Shown: positions 1 to 8,664, numbered from the stretch's first letter. The stretch: DNA of 16,223 bases from an uncultured Eubacteriales bacterium (GCA_905202605.1 CAJKSU010000045.1:1-16223), one strand, 5' to 3'. Notes: generated by a model not told the origin, from the sequence alone. Made by a program: numbers and translations.

Positions 1-101
1 AAATCTGCTCCAAGTGCCACCCTTTCTATACCGGCAAGCAGAAGCTGGTTGACACTGGCGGACGTGTTGAACGCTTCAACAAGAAGTTCGGCCTGAAGTA
101 A
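1..101 (+). CDS. rpmE: 50S ribosomal protein L31, C-terminal part (5' end outside window)
   Basis: The reading frame enters at base 3 and runs 32 codons to a TAA at 99-101. The visible residues include ICSKCHPFYTGKQK, then VDTGGRVERF, ending KKFGLK. This is the conserved C-terminal half of bacterial L31, a small zinc-binding protein of the large ribosomal subunit. The CSKCHPFYTGKQK stretch holds the second Cys pair of the zinc-binding form, so this is the C+ type of L31. The first Cys pair and the start lie left of the window. A strong terminator begins 10 bases after the stop, so this transcript ends before hflX. Confidence 0.95.
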   Translation, partial: ICSKCHPFYTGKQKLVDTGGRVERFNKKFGLK

Positions 102-111
102 GTATCCCGTC

Positions 112-150
112 AAAGGGGCTGTTTCACCATACGTGAAACAGCCCCTTTTT
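112..150 (+). terminator. Rho-independent terminator after rpmE
   Basis: A perfect 16-bp inverted repeat (112-127 with 133-148, arm AAAGGGGCTGTTTCAC) has a 5-nt loop and is followed by a T run. It sits just past the rpmE stop and is a textbook intrinsic terminator. Confidence 0.95.
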
Positions 151-485
151 GCCTTTTTGGATTTAGTTGGGCATCTAAGCTAGGCATCAAAGGCCCTTGC
201 GGGATCTTTTCCGCTCTGACGGCAGCAGCCATTCTTGAAATACACAAAGTATTCCTGCGAATGTCTGCCTTGCCAGCGCAAAAAATCCCCTCGCAATTGC
301 GCTTTGCCGCTACGCTCAGAAGCCGGGCGGGGCGGAGAAAGACAGCTGCGAAGCGGAATTATGGAAAGGGACGGCGTGTTCTTTCGGCGCGATGTCTTGT
401 TAAAAGCGAATAGATTCGCTGCGACTGCAACTGTGCATGACACGGTATATTCCCTGATATATAGCTTACAACCATAGGAGGTTCT
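151..485. other. 335-bp intergenic region, possible dispersed non-coding repeat
   Basis: No recognisable gene lies between the rpmE terminator and hflX. Two frames stay open on opposite strands, minus 180-443 and plus 235-477, but neither has a convincing Shine-Dalgarno site or a recognisable domain. A small perfect inverted repeat AGCGAAT-AG-ATTCGCT lies at 405-420. The last 60 bases are AT-rich (around 440-475) and probably hold the hflX promoter, but I could not find a good -35/-10 pair. The hflX Shine-Dalgarno AGGAGG is at 477-482. The sequence resembles, from memory only, short hypothetical ORFs that recur in Oscillospiraceae genomes, so a repeated element is a possibility rather than a call. 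Confidence 0.4.
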
Positions 486-1739
486 ATGGAAGAAAAAATC
501 AATCCCGATAAGGCCATACTGGCGGGACTGGATGCAGCGGTGTTCTCAAGAGAGGAGACCGCTACGGAGTCTACTCTGGAGGAGCTGAAAGCACTGCTGG
601 AGACGGCGGGCGGCACCGCAGTGGGGACGCTGCTGCAATCGCGTCCCGCGCCGGATCCTCATTCCTTTCTGGGCGAAGGAAAGGCGGAGGAGCTAAAGCA
701 GGCGGTGGAGGCCACCGGCGCGAACATGGTGATTTTCGACAATGATCTGTCGCCTTCCCAAATCCGCACGCTGGAGGACATCACCGGTGCGACGGTAATT
801 GACCGGTCGGCGCTGATCCTCGACATTTTTGCACAGCGGGCCAAGACCCGTGAGGGCAGGCTGCAGGTAGAGCTGGCGCAGTATCAATATCTGCTGCCGC
901 GGCTTTCCGGCATGGGACGTTCCCTGTCCCGGCAGGGCGGCGGTATCGGCACCAGAGGTCCCGGTGAGACACGGCTGGAATCGGATCGACGGCATATCCG
1001 TACCCGCATTTCCCGGCTTCAGCAGGAGCTGAAAGAGGTGCGCCGGGTACGCGGCGTGCAGCGGCAGCTGCGGGAGAAGAACAGCGTTCCGGTGGTGGCA
1101 CTCATCGGCTATACCAATGCCGGAAAGTCCACGCTGCTCAATGCGCTTACTGGCGCTGGGATTCCTGCGAACAACCGCCTGTTTGACACGCTGGATACTA
1201 CCACCCGGCGGATGACGGTGTCGGATACACTGGACGTGCTGCTCAGCGATACCGTTGGATTTATCGCAAAGCTGCCCCACAATCTGGTGGAGGCCTTTCA
1301 GGCAACGCTGGAGGAGCTGCAATACGCAGACCTGCTGCTTCATGTGATCGACACCTCTGATCCGGATCGGACGGCGCATATGGAAGTGGTGGAAAAGCTG
1401 GCGTCTCAGCTGGCGCCCCAGGGTGTTCCGATGATCGAGGTCTATAATAAGGCCGATTTGGTAGAGCCGCAGCTGATCCCGGTGGGAGAAAACCGCGTGG
1501 CGATCTCTGCGGCGACGGGAACCGGACTGCCAAAGCTGCTGGAGCTGATTGAGAAGAACTTAGACACCGGCGTAAAGCGGGTGACCATGAAGCTGCCCTA
1601 TGCGGCGGCTGGTGAGTTGGATCGGATCCACCGGGAGGGCAAAGTGTTCTCCTCGGAATACGAAAACGATGGTATTTTGGTTGATGCTGCCCTCAGCAGA
1701 GAATTGCAGGGGCGGTATCGGGATTATATTGTAGGCTGA
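486..1739 (+). CDS. hflX: GTPase HflX
   Basis: This 417-aa protein is HflX, a cytosolic GTPase that binds the 50S subunit and splits stalled or hibernating ribosomes under stress. The N-terminal ~190 residues form the HflX-specific domain, ending in the glycine-rich hallmark GGGIGTRGPGETRLE. A coiled region of charged residues follows. The G domain then shows G1 GYTNAGKS (residues 208-215), G3 DTVGF (255-259) and G4 NKAD (321-324). Length fits the family. The ATG follows AGGAGG a few bases upstream. It opens a same-strand run of five housekeeping genes; the next gene begins 17 bases after its stop, so they are probably co-transcribed. Confidence 0.97.
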   Translation: MEEKINPDKAILAGLDAAVFSREETATESTLEELKALLETAGGTAVGTLLQSRPAPDPHSFLGEGKAEELKQAVEATGANMVIFDNDLSPSQIRTLEDITGATVIDRSALILDIFAQRAKTREGRLQVELAQYQYLLPRLSGMGRSLSRQGGGIGTRGPGETRLESDRRHIRTRISRLQQELKEVRRVRGVQRQLREKNSVPVVALIGYTNAGKSTLLNALTGAGIPANNRLFDTLDTTTRRMTVSDTLDVLLSDTVGFIAKLPHNLVEAFQATLEELQYADLLLHVIDTSDPDRTAHMEVVEKLASQLAPQGVPMIEVYNKADLVEPQLIPVGENRVAISAATGTGLPKLLELIEKNLDTGVKRVTMKLPYAAAGELDRIHREGKVFSSEYENDGILVDAALSRELQGRYRDYIVG

Positions 1740-1756
1740 AAAAAGGGGGGCGCACC

Positions 1757-2398
1757 GTGACCGAATACTATCTTCCAACCGGATACGGAACATCAGAATT
1801 TGTGGAAAAGAAGTCCCGGTTTATCGGTGAGGTCTGGCGTGTCTCTACGGAGGAAGAAGCTCGGATGCATGTGGCGGAGGTCAAGAAAAAGTACCATGAC
1901 GCCCGGCACAGCTGCTGGTGCTATCTTCTGCGGGACGGTACGCTTCGCTACTCCGACGACGGCGAGCCGCAGGGAACTGCGGGGCAGCCCATGCTGGAGG
2001 TGTTCTCCAGAGAAGGTATCACCGACTGTGTATGCGTGGTGACCCGGTATTTTGGTGGCATCCTGCTGGGAACCGGCGGGTTGGCTCGTGCGTATACCAA
2101 GGGCGCAAAGGACGCGCTGCTGGCGGCGGGAACCTCGGTAGAACGGCTTTGGGATCGGCTTCTGGTGCCGTGCAGCTATGCGCAGTTTGAGCGGGTACGG
2201 CAGGAGACGGAAAAGCGCGGCGGCGTCATTGAGGACACCGATTACGGTGCGGATGTGATGCTGACGGTTCTGACGCCGGAGGGCGAGACAACCGGATATC
2301 TTGCGGCGCTCACAGAGCTGTCCTCCGGCAGCATTAAGGGAGAAAAGCTGGAGCGGGTGTTCCGGGGCGTACCGGTAAAGGTGCCGGAAATCAAGTAG
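1757..2398 (+). CDS. YigZ / IMPACT (UPF0029) family protein
   Basis: The 213-aa product matches the bacterial YigZ/YvyE family. These have an N-terminal IMPACT (UPF0029) domain and a C-terminal ferredoxin-like domain resembling EF-G domains, and are thought to be linked to translation or RNA. The signature YSDDGEPQGTAGQPML lies at residues 65-80, followed by VVTRYFGGILLGTGGL, both diagnostic. The start is GTG, preceded by a purine-rich AAAAAGGGGGG stretch about 7 bases upstream. It lies 17 bases after hflX and probably shares its transcript, which fits a translation-related role. The biochemical function of this family is not settled. An alternative label is 'YigZ family protein'. Confidence 0.92.
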   Translation: MTEYYLPTGYGTSEFVEKKSRFIGEVWRVSTEEEARMHVAEVKKKYHDARHSCWCYLLRDGTLRYSDDGEPQGTAGQPMLEVFSREGITDCVCVVTRYFGGILLGTGGLARAYTKGAKDALLAAGTSVERLWDRLLVPCSYAQFERVRQETEKRGGVIEDTDYGADVMLTVLTPEGETTGYLAALTELSSGSIKGEKLERVFRGVPVKVPEIK

Positions 2399-2458
2399 AA
2401 CCCATAGGCTGGCGGGCGAAGCTGCCTGCTGCACAATTGAATATAAGGGGTGCTGACT

Positions 2459-3466
2459 ATGACGATTCGTGAGGAACTGGAACAGCGGGAGCACATGATG
2501 CTCTCACCCTGGGCGGCCAGGGCAGATGAGACCAGAGGGCGATTGCGCCCGGAGGAAGAAAACGAGGTACGTACCTGCTATCAGCGGGACGTGGATCGGA
2601 TCGTCTACTGCAAATCCTTCCGCCGGCTCAAACACAAGACTCAGGTTTTTTTGCAGCCGGAGGGAGATCACTACCGAACCCGGCTGACCCATACGCTGGA
2701 GGTCATGCGGATATCCAGAACCATTGCACGGGCATTGCAGCTCAACGAAGATCTTACCGAGGCCATTGCCTTTGGTCATGATCTGGGTCATACCCCGTTT
2801 GGACATGCCGGAGAAAAGGCTCTCAGTGATATCACCGGCAAGGCGTTTCGGCACAACGAGCAGTCCCTGCGGGTGGTGGACATTCTGGAGAAGGACGGCG
2901 AGGGGCTGAACCTTACCTATGAAACCCGCATGGGCATTGTGGGTCACACAGGCGACTTTATTCCCGAAACGCTGGAAGGGCAGATCATCCGGCTGGCGGA
3001 CCGCATCGCCTATATCAACCATGACATTGACGATGCCAGACGGGCGGGGATTTTGGAGAACAGTGATATTCCACGGGACATCACTGACGTACTGGGGCAG
3101 ACCCATTCTCAGAGAATCAATACACTGGTGATGGATATTATCCACCATTCTCAGGGGCTGGATCATATGGAACGCGACCCGGAGATTGCAGATGCCATGG
3201 AGCGGCTGAGGGACTTTATGTTTGAGCGGGTATACCGCAACCCTGTGGCCAAGGGCGAGGAGTCCAAGGCCAGAGATATCATTGGCATGCTCTATGACTA
3301 CTATTTGAAGCATCCCGGAAAGCTGCCGCCGGACTTTCAGCCCCAGCTGAGCTTTGACGGAATTGAGCGAACGGTGACGGATTACATTGCCGGAATGACC
3401 GACAAATATGCAGTGTATAAATTCAGTGAGATCTTTATCCCCACGGCGTGGCAGGTTCGGGGATAA
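2459..3466 (+). CDS. dgt: Deoxyguanosinetriphosphate triphosphohydrolase-like HD-domain protein
   Basis: The 335-aa product belongs to the dGTPase family, metal-dependent HD-domain enzymes that cleave dNTPs to deoxynucleoside and triphosphate. The family N-terminal motif is visible as YQRDVDRIVYCKSFRRLKHK, followed by THTLEV with H78 and the HD pair H107-D108 in GHDLGHTPFGHAG. A further conserved Asp is in RLADRIAYINHDIDD. I chose the ATG at 2459 because AAGGGG (2445-2450) lies 8 bases before it. The in-frame GTG at 2450 overlaps that site and would add only MLT. About 60 bases separate it from the preceding gene and 56 from dnaG. A dgt-dnaG-rpoD order is common in Clostridia. The exact nucleotide preference cannot be read from sequence. 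Confidence 0.93.
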   Translation: MTIREELEQREHMMLSPWAARADETRGRLRPEEENEVRTCYQRDVDRIVYCKSFRRLKHKTQVFLQPEGDHYRTRLTHTLEVMRISRTIARALQLNEDLTEAIAFGHDLGHTPFGHAGEKALSDITGKAFRHNEQSLRVVDILEKDGEGLNLTYETRMGIVGHTGDFIPETLEGQIIRLADRIAYINHDIDDARRAGILENSDIPRDITDVLGQTHSQRINTLVMDIIHHSQGLDHMERDPEIADAMERLRDFMFERVYRNPVAKGEESKARDIIGMLYDYYLKHPGKLPPDFQPQLSFDGIERTVTDYIAGMTDKYAVYKFSEIFIPTAWQVRG

Positions 3467-3522
3467 GCGCGGATGCATAATGATACGAAAATTTGGAAAT
3501 CATCCAGAAGGAGGTGCGCGCC

Positions 3523-5289
3523 TTGGCGTTCCCAGAGGCATTCTTACAGGAGCTGGAGGAGAAGAACTCCATAGAGGACGTGGTGGGGCAATATGTGACC
3601 CTGACCCGCCGGGGCAGCAATCTCTTTGGGCTGTGTCCCTTCCACAATGAGAAAACGGCGAGCTTCTCGGTGGCACCGGAAAAGGGCATCTTCTATTGCT
3701 TCGGCTGTCATAAGGGCGGCGGCGTTGTCAACTTTATAATGGAGATCGAGGGGCTGGATTATCCCGATGCGGTGCGTTTTCTTGCGCGACGTGCTGGAAT
3801 GGAAGTTCCTGATGAGGATCCACGTCAAAAGTCGACACTCCGACGTAAGGAACATCTGTGGAAGCTCTGCCGGGACACGGCGAGGTTTTATCATGAAACC
3901 CTGAAAAGTCCGGAGGGACAGGAGGGACTGCGGTATCTGTTGGGTCGGGGGTTGTCCCCAAAAACCATTGTTTCCTTTGGACTGGGCTTTGCGCCCAATC
4001 AGTGGGACGGCCTGAAACGGGCGATGCTGGCGAAGGGCTATACCATTGAGGATTTGCAGGAGGCTGGGCTGGTTCGCACCAAGCACCGGCAGAAAACCGA
4101 TGAAAACGGCAATGCGGTGGATTCTGTCAGCACCTACGACTGGTTCCGGAACCGGGTCATGTTCCCGATTATTGATGTAAGGGGCAATGTGATCGGCTTT
4201 GGCGGGCGGGTGATGGACGGCTCGGAGCCGAAGTACCTCAACTCCCCGGAGAGCATGATTTTCAACAAGCGGAAGAACCTGTTTGCGCTGAATGTGGCAA
4301 AAAAGACAAAAATGGAGATGCTGGTACTCACGGAAGGATATATGGACACCATTTCCATGCACCAATACGGCTTCGACTGCGCAGTGGCGTCCCTTGGTAC
4401 GGCGCTGACGCAGGAGCAGGCGGGGATGCTGGCGAAATACACCAAGCAAATGGTGCTGTGCTATGACGGCGATCAGGCGGGGCAGAACGCGGCGAAGCGT
4501 GCCATCGGTATTTTGGAGAAGACCGGCATCACGGTGAAGGTGCTCCGGATGCAGGGAGCAAAGGATCCGGATGAGTTTTTAAAAAAATATGGGGCAGAGC
4601 GGTTCAAAAAGCTTCTGGGCATGTCAGAAAATCAGGCAATTTACCAATTGGAAAGCATCCGGAGAAAGCATGATCTTACCGCAGACGATGGAAAGGTGGA
4701 ATTTCTCAAGGAAGCGACGGATTTGGTTGCCTCCATGGAATCCTCTGTGGAGCGGGAGGTATACAGCGGACGTGCTGCGGAAATGGCGGGAATTGAGCCT
4801 GCCGCCATGCGGCTGGAGGTGCAAAGAGCCTATAAACGCAGGATCAATACCAGACGAAAGCGGGAGGAACGGCAGAATCTCCGCCCGGCGGAGCACACGG
4901 CCTCCGGCCTCAAATATGACAATGTAAAATCCGCAGTGGCGGAGGAGGGTGTATTGGGGCAGCTGATGCTGGAACCGGCGCTGCTGGATCTCACCGGGAA
5001 CCTCAAGCCGGAGGAGTTTTCCGCTCCGCTGCTGGGTCGGGTGTACCAGTGGATGCAGGAGCGGTGGAAGGCGGGGGAGCATATCTCCGTCCCTGCCATG
5101 AGCGGCACGTTTACCGCAGAAGAAATGTCTCATATCACAAGGATCTCTCAGAAGATGGAGGGCGTGGTCAGCGAAAAGGCTCTTCATGATTACATAGGCG
5201 TAATCCAAACGGAGGCGGCAAAGCGCGGCAGCAAGGATTTGATGGCAGCGTTGCAGCGTCGTCGGGAACAAAATGGGTATGGAGGATGA
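3523..5289 (+). CDS. dnaG: DNA primase DnaG
   Basis: DnaG makes the RNA primers for replication and binds the replicative helicase. The 588-aa product has the N-terminal zinc finger with C38, H41, C59 and C62 (CPFHNEK ... FYCFGCHKGGG). The catalytic core follows, with a TOPRIM domain showing EGYMD (271-275) and the metal-binding D315-G-D317. The divergent C-terminal ~150 residues are the expected helicase-binding region. I place the start at the TTG at 3523: GAAGGAGG (3507-3514) lies 8 bases before it and the protein then begins MAFPEAFLQEL, as in known DnaG. An upstream in-frame TTG at 3493 would absorb the ribosome-binding site into the coding region. The stop lies inside the rpoD ribosome-binding region, so translation of the two is coupled. 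Confidence 0.96.
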   Translation: MAFPEAFLQELEEKNSIEDVVGQYVTLTRRGSNLFGLCPFHNEKTASFSVAPEKGIFYCFGCHKGGGVVNFIMEIEGLDYPDAVRFLARRAGMEVPDEDPRQKSTLRRKEHLWKLCRDTARFYHETLKSPEGQEGLRYLLGRGLSPKTIVSFGLGFAPNQWDGLKRAMLAKGYTIEDLQEAGLVRTKHRQKTDENGNAVDSVSTYDWFRNRVMFPIIDVRGNVIGFGGRVMDGSEPKYLNSPESMIFNKRKNLFALNVAKKTKMEMLVLTEGYMDTISMHQYGFDCAVASLGTALTQEQAGMLAKYTKQMVLCYDGDQAGQNAAKRAIGILEKTGITVKVLRMQGAKDPDEFLKKYGAERFKKLLGMSENQAIYQLESIRRKHDLTADDGKVEFLKEATDLVASMESSVEREVYSGRAAEMAGIEPAAMRLEVQRAYKRRINTRRKREERQNLRPAEHTASGLKYDNVKSAVAEEGVLGQLMLEPALLDLTGNLKPEEFSAPLLGRVYQWMQERWKAGEHISVPAMSGTFTAEEMSHITRISQKMEGVVSEKALHDYIGVIQTEAAKRGSKDLMAALQRRREQNGYGG

Positions 5290-5293
5290 TATC

Positions 5294-6439
5294 ATGAGCA
5301 ATACCTCGCAGAAAAAGCTGGACGAGAAGACCCTGAAGGACGTACAGGAAAAGCTTATTGCAAAGGGGAAGGAAGCGGGCGGAAGCCTTCCGACGGAGGC
5401 CTTTGCGGCGGCAATGGCGCCTTTGGGGGCAGACATGGATCAGATTGAAGAGACATACCATGTGCTATCCGAGGCTGGCGTTGAGGTAATGCCTCCAACG
5501 GAGGAAACTCTCGACGAAGCATCCCCCAGTGCCGAGGAACTGAGCCAACTTCAGGAGGAACTGGACGAAGAAAGCAAAAATGAGGAGGTGGAGCCGAAGA
5601 CTGAGGAATACGGAACTGGAGACCCTGTCCGTATGTACCTCCGGGAAATCGGTAAGGTGCCTCTGTTGACTCCCGAGGAAGAACAGGAGCTTGCCAAGCG
5701 GATTGCTCAGGGCGATCAGGAGGCGGCAAAAAAAATGACTGAGGCGAACCTCCGGCTGGTGGTGTCTATTGCGAAGCGCTATGTGGGACGCGGCATGCAG
5801 CTGCTGGATCTGATTCAGGAGGGAAATCTGGGACTCTTAAAGGCGGTGGAGAAATACGATTTCACCAAAGGCTTTAAGTTTTCGACCTATGCCACATGGT
5901 GGGTGCGGCAGGCTATTACCAGAGCGCTTGCGGATCAGGCACGCACCATTCGGATTCCTGTCCATATGGTGGAAACAATGAACAAACTGACCCAGTGCTC
6001 CCGAAAACTCCAGCAGGAGTTGGGACGGGAGCCTACGGTGGAGGAACTGTCCAAGGCCATGCGCCTGACTCCGGAGCGGATCAATGAGATTCGCCAGATG
6101 TGTATGGAGCCGGTTTCACTGGAATCGCCGGTGGGCGAGGAGGATGACAGTCATCTTGGGGATTTTATTGAGGATAATACCGGTTCTCAGCCTGCTGATG
6201 CGGTATCACAGGCCATGCTGCGCCAGCAGCTGATGGAGATTTTAGACACGCTGTCAGAGCGGGAGGCAAAGGTGCTTCGGCTGCGGTACGGGCTGGATGA
6301 CGGACGTCCCAGAACGCTGGAGGAAGTGGGCAAGGAATTTAACGTGACCCGAGAGCGGGTGCGCCAGATTGAGGCGAAGGCTCTGCGGAAAATTCGGAAT
6401 CCCAACCGCTCCAACAAACTTCGCGATTTTTTGACGTAA
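5294..6439 (+). CDS. rpoD: RNA polymerase primary sigma factor (RpoD/SigA)
   Basis: This is the housekeeping sigma-70 factor, 381 aa, the short Gram-positive form without the long non-conserved insert. Region 1.2 starts near D110 (DPVRMYLREIG). Region 2 starts near 151 (ANLRLVVSIAKRYVGRG, then the -10 recognition segment with YATWWVRQAITRA). Region 3 follows, then region 4 from ~323 with the -35 recognition helix in TLEEVGKEFNVTRERVRQIE. The first ~100 residues are acidic and poorly conserved. Starts at 5273, 5279 and 5294 share the frame; I chose 5294 because GGAGG (5281-5285) is 8 bases before it. The gap to the dnaG stop is 4 bases. This is the conserved dnaG-rpoD pairing of the macromolecular synthesis operon, here without rpsU. 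Confidence 0.97.
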   Translation: MSNTSQKKLDEKTLKDVQEKLIAKGKEAGGSLPTEAFAAAMAPLGADMDQIEETYHVLSEAGVEVMPPTEETLDEASPSAEELSQLQEELDEESKNEEVEPKTEEYGTGDPVRMYLREIGKVPLLTPEEEQELAKRIAQGDQEAAKKMTEANLRLVVSIAKRYVGRGMQLLDLIQEGNLGLLKAVEKYDFTKGFKFSTYATWWVRQAITRALADQARTIRIPVHMVETMNKLTQCSRKLQQELGREPTVEELSKAMRLTPERINEIRQMCMEPVSLESPVGEEDDSHLGDFIEDNTGSQPADAVSQAMLRQQLMEILDTLSEREAKVLRLRYGLDDGRPRTLEEVGKEFNVTRERVRQIEAKALRKIRNPNRSNKLRDFLT

Positions 6440-6445
6440 ATGAAT

Positions 6446-6489
6446 GCGCTGCGCTTCGTGTGCCAATGGGCTGCGGAGCGCAGCGCTTT
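6446..6489 (+). terminator. GC-rich hairpin after rpoD, probable terminator
   Basis: A 13-bp inverted repeat (6446-6458 with 6474-6486, arm GCGCTGCGCTTCG, one G-U pair) has a 15-nt loop and begins 6 bases after the rpoD stop. The following tract TTTCTCT is T-rich but interrupted, so termination may be partial. It would separate the replication/sigma operon from murT. Confidence 0.6.
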
Positions 6490-6506
6490 CTCTGTGACGG
6501 GATGGG

Positions 6507-6535
6507 TTGCCAAACAGAGGGAAACATGCTATAAT
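6507..6535 (+). promoter_or_regulatory. Sigma-A promoter for murT-gatD
   Basis: TTGCCA (6507-6512) and TATAAT (6530-6535) are separated by 17 bp, with TGC directly before the -10 giving an extended -10. The predicted transcription start (about 6541-6543) lies only 2-4 bases before the murT ATG. Confidence 0.8.
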
Positions 6536-6544
6536 CCTATAGTT

Positions 6545-7921
6545 ATGAACATTAAAACATCTTTCGCTATTTTTATGTGCAAATTTTCCCGGTTTGCAAT
6601 CCGCAAGCTGGGCCGAGGCGGTACGGACATGCCGGGCAGAATTGCATTGAAGCTCTGCCCTGATTTGCTCGGACGGCTGGCAGAAGGCGTAACGACGGTA
6701 ATTGTTACGGGCACCAACGGCAAGACCACCACATCTCGAATGATCGAGCAGGCCATGGCTGATTCTGGAATCTCCTTCTTTGCCAATAAGACCGGTGCAA
6801 ATCTCCTCAGCGGTGTAACAGCCGAGTTTGCAGCGAACTCAGGCACCCTCAGTGGAAAGTGCCGCTATCCCTATGCGCTCATCGAGGCGGATGAGGCGGC
6901 GTTCAAGATGATTTCCACCTATGTAGATGCAAAAACGGTTGTTGTGACCAATGTATTCCGGGATCAGCTGGATCGCTATGGCGAGGTGACCCATACGCTG
7001 GACAATATCCGGATTGGCATTCAGCACAGCCCTAATGCGACCCTGTGCCTGAATGCGGACGATTCTCTGACTGCATCGCTTCATGACGATGTGGAGAATC
7101 CCGTAATCTTCTACGGTGTCAATACGCCCATCTACAAGGATCGGGTGGACGAGGTATCCGATGCGCCCTACTGTATTCGCTGCAAGCACGAATATGTCTA
7201 TGACTATGTGACTTATGGACATCTGGGTGGCTATCACTGCCCAAACTGCGGCTATGGGAGACCGGAGCCGAAGATTGCGATAACTGAAGTTGTGTCCTCT
7301 GATGCAGAACGGTCACAGGTGGTGTTCGGCACTGCGCAGGGGAGCTATCCTGCAACCATTAACCTGCCCGGCGGCTATAATATCTACAATGCCTGCGCCT
7401 GCATGGCGGCGGGCAGTGCCATGGGACTGGAGGAGCAGACGGTTGTCGACAGTCTGTCCCGATTCCAGTGTGGCTTCGGGCGAATGGAAAAGTTCGATAT
7501 CCACGATACCCCGGTACGGATGATCCTGATCAAGAACCCCGCTGGATGCAATCAGGTGCTGAATTTCATGACCAACACGTCCTCGCCGGCTGTGTTTGTG
7601 GCCTGTCTCAATGACCGGGCGCAGGACGGCAAGGATGTCAGCTGGATCTGGGATGTGGACTTTGAGAAGCTGCTCGGCATGGGTGAAAAGCTTAAGGACG
7701 TCTATGTTTCCGGCATCCGGGCGGATGATATGGCTCTTCGGTTCCTGTATGCGGGAATCCCGGAGGAAAAGATCCATGTGGAGAAGGACTATGGCAAGCT
7801 TATGGAAGCGGTGACTGCACAGCCTGATCCGGTTTATGTGATGCCTACCTATACCGCCATGCTGGCACTGCGGGATAAGATCAGCAAGACCTACGGGTTC
7901 AAGGAATATTGGGAGGCGTAA
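6545..7921 (+). CDS. murT: Lipid II isoglutaminyl synthase subunit MurT
   Basis: MurT is the Mur-ligase-like, ATP-using subunit of the MurT/GatD complex, which amidates the alpha-carboxyl of D-Glu in the lipid II stem peptide to D-isoglutamine on the cytoplasmic side. The 458-aa product has the P-loop TGTNGKTTT (residues 55-63), a Mur ligase middle domain with an inserted four-Cys zinc ribbon (C210, C213, C232, C235), and the C-terminal DUF1727 domain. That domain carries NDRAQDGKDVSWIWDVDFE, in which D370 is the likely catalytic Asp. The ATG at 6545 gives an N-terminus that lines up with S. aureus MurT as I recall it, with GTDMPG about 25 residues in. No Shine-Dalgarno precedes it and the promoter sits right against it, so it may be translated leaderless. 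The gatD ATG lies 2 bases after its stop. Confidence 0.95.
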   Translation: MNIKTSFAIFMCKFSRFAIRKLGRGGTDMPGRIALKLCPDLLGRLAEGVTTVIVTGTNGKTTTSRMIEQAMADSGISFFANKTGANLLSGVTAEFAANSGTLSGKCRYPYALIEADEAAFKMISTYVDAKTVVVTNVFRDQLDRYGEVTHTLDNIRIGIQHSPNATLCLNADDSLTASLHDDVENPVIFYGVNTPIYKDRVDEVSDAPYCIRCKHEYVYDYVTYGHLGGYHCPNCGYGRPEPKIAITEVVSSDAERSQVVFGTAQGSYPATINLPGGYNIYNACACMAAGSAMGLEEQTVVDSLSRFQCGFGRMEKFDIHDTPVRMILIKNPAGCNQVLNFMTNTSSPAVFVACLNDRAQDGKDVSWIWDVDFEKLLGMGEKLKDVYVSGIRADDMALRFLYAGIPEEKIHVEKDYGKLMEAVTAQPDPVYVMPTYTAMLALRDKISKTYGFKEYWEA

Positions 7922-7923
7922 TT

Positions 7924-8664
7924 ATGGAATTGAATATTTGCCATCTCTATCCCGATATTTTGAACCTCTATGGGGATCGGGGCAATGTGACCTGCCTCAA
8001 AAAGCGTCTGGAATGGCGCGGCATTGACTGTAATGTGGAGGGCGTGTCCATCGGCGATAAGCTGGAGGCGTCCAAATACGACCTGTTTTTCATCGGCGGC
8101 GGGCAGGACTTTGAGCAGGGGGTTCTGCTTCAGGATCTGTCCGGTGAAAAGACGGCGGAAATCAAGGCTGCCATTGAGGATGAAAAGGTATTCCTCGCCA
8201 TCTGCGGCGGCTATCAGATTTTGGGCAGCTACTATAAAACCTGGGACGGGCAGCAGTGCGACTTTCTGGGTGCGCTGGATCTCTATACCGTAGGGCAGAA
8301 GGACCGAATGATTGGAAACTACATGTATGAGTGCGATGACCTGGGCGGTCAGACGGTGGTGGGCTTTGAAAACCACTCCGGTCAAACCTTCTTGGGCGAC
8401 GGTGTAAAGCCAGTGGGTAAGGTGCTCTCCGGCTATGGCAACAACGGCAAGGACGGCTACGAGGGCGCAAGGTATAAGAATGTCTATGCCACCTACAGCC
8501 ACGGCTGTCTGTTGCCCAAGAATCCAGCAATTGCGGATATGCTGATCCGCTGGGCGTTGGAGCGGAAGTATCCCGGATTCCAGCTGGAGCCACTGACGGA
8601 TACGCTGGAAAATCGCGCCCACAGCTATATGGAGGAACGGCTTCGTGCAGCACAGAATCGTTAA
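7924..8664 (+). CDS. gatD: Lipid II isoglutaminyl synthase glutaminase subunit GatD
   Basis: GatD is the class I glutamine amidotransferase that releases ammonia from glutamine for MurT. The 246-aa product has the cobB/CobQ-type GATase fold. The nucleophile is C94 in AICGGYQ, the same residue number as in S. aureus GatD, and the catalytic His is in YSHGCLLPKN. FENHSGQT and YGNNGKDG are further family motifs. The ATG at 7924 follows GGGAGG (7911-7916), which lies in the last codons of murT, so the pair is translationally coupled. The 3' end overlaps the next gene by 20 bases. Confidence 0.95.
   Translation: MELNICHLYPDILNLYGDRGNVTCLKKRLEWRGIDCNVEGVSIGDKLEASKYDLFFIGGGQDFEQGVLLQDLSGEKTAEIKAAIEDEKVFLAICGGYQILGSYYKTWDGQQCDFLGALDLYTVGQKDRMIGNYMYECDDLGGQTVVGFENHSGQTFLGDGVKPVGKVLSGYGNNGKDGYEGARYKNVYATYSHGCLLPKNPAIADMLIRWALERKYPGFQLEPLTDTLENRAHSYMEERLRAAQNR

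Noticed and set aside
180..477. Two short opposed genes between rpmE and hflX
   Set aside because: Neither has a ribosome-binding site or recognisable domain, and they overlap each other antisense. Kept only as a possible repeat.
693..1379. Minus-strand frame opposite hflX
   Set aside because: Shadow of the HflX G domain; no motif or start signal.
2450..2458. GTG start for the dGTPase
   Set aside because: It overlaps the ribosome-binding site; the ATG at 2459 has proper spacing.
2504..3478. Minus-strand open frame of 324 codons opposite the dGTPase gene
   Set aside because: No family resemblance, and it mirrors a clear HD-domain gene, so it is a shadow frame.
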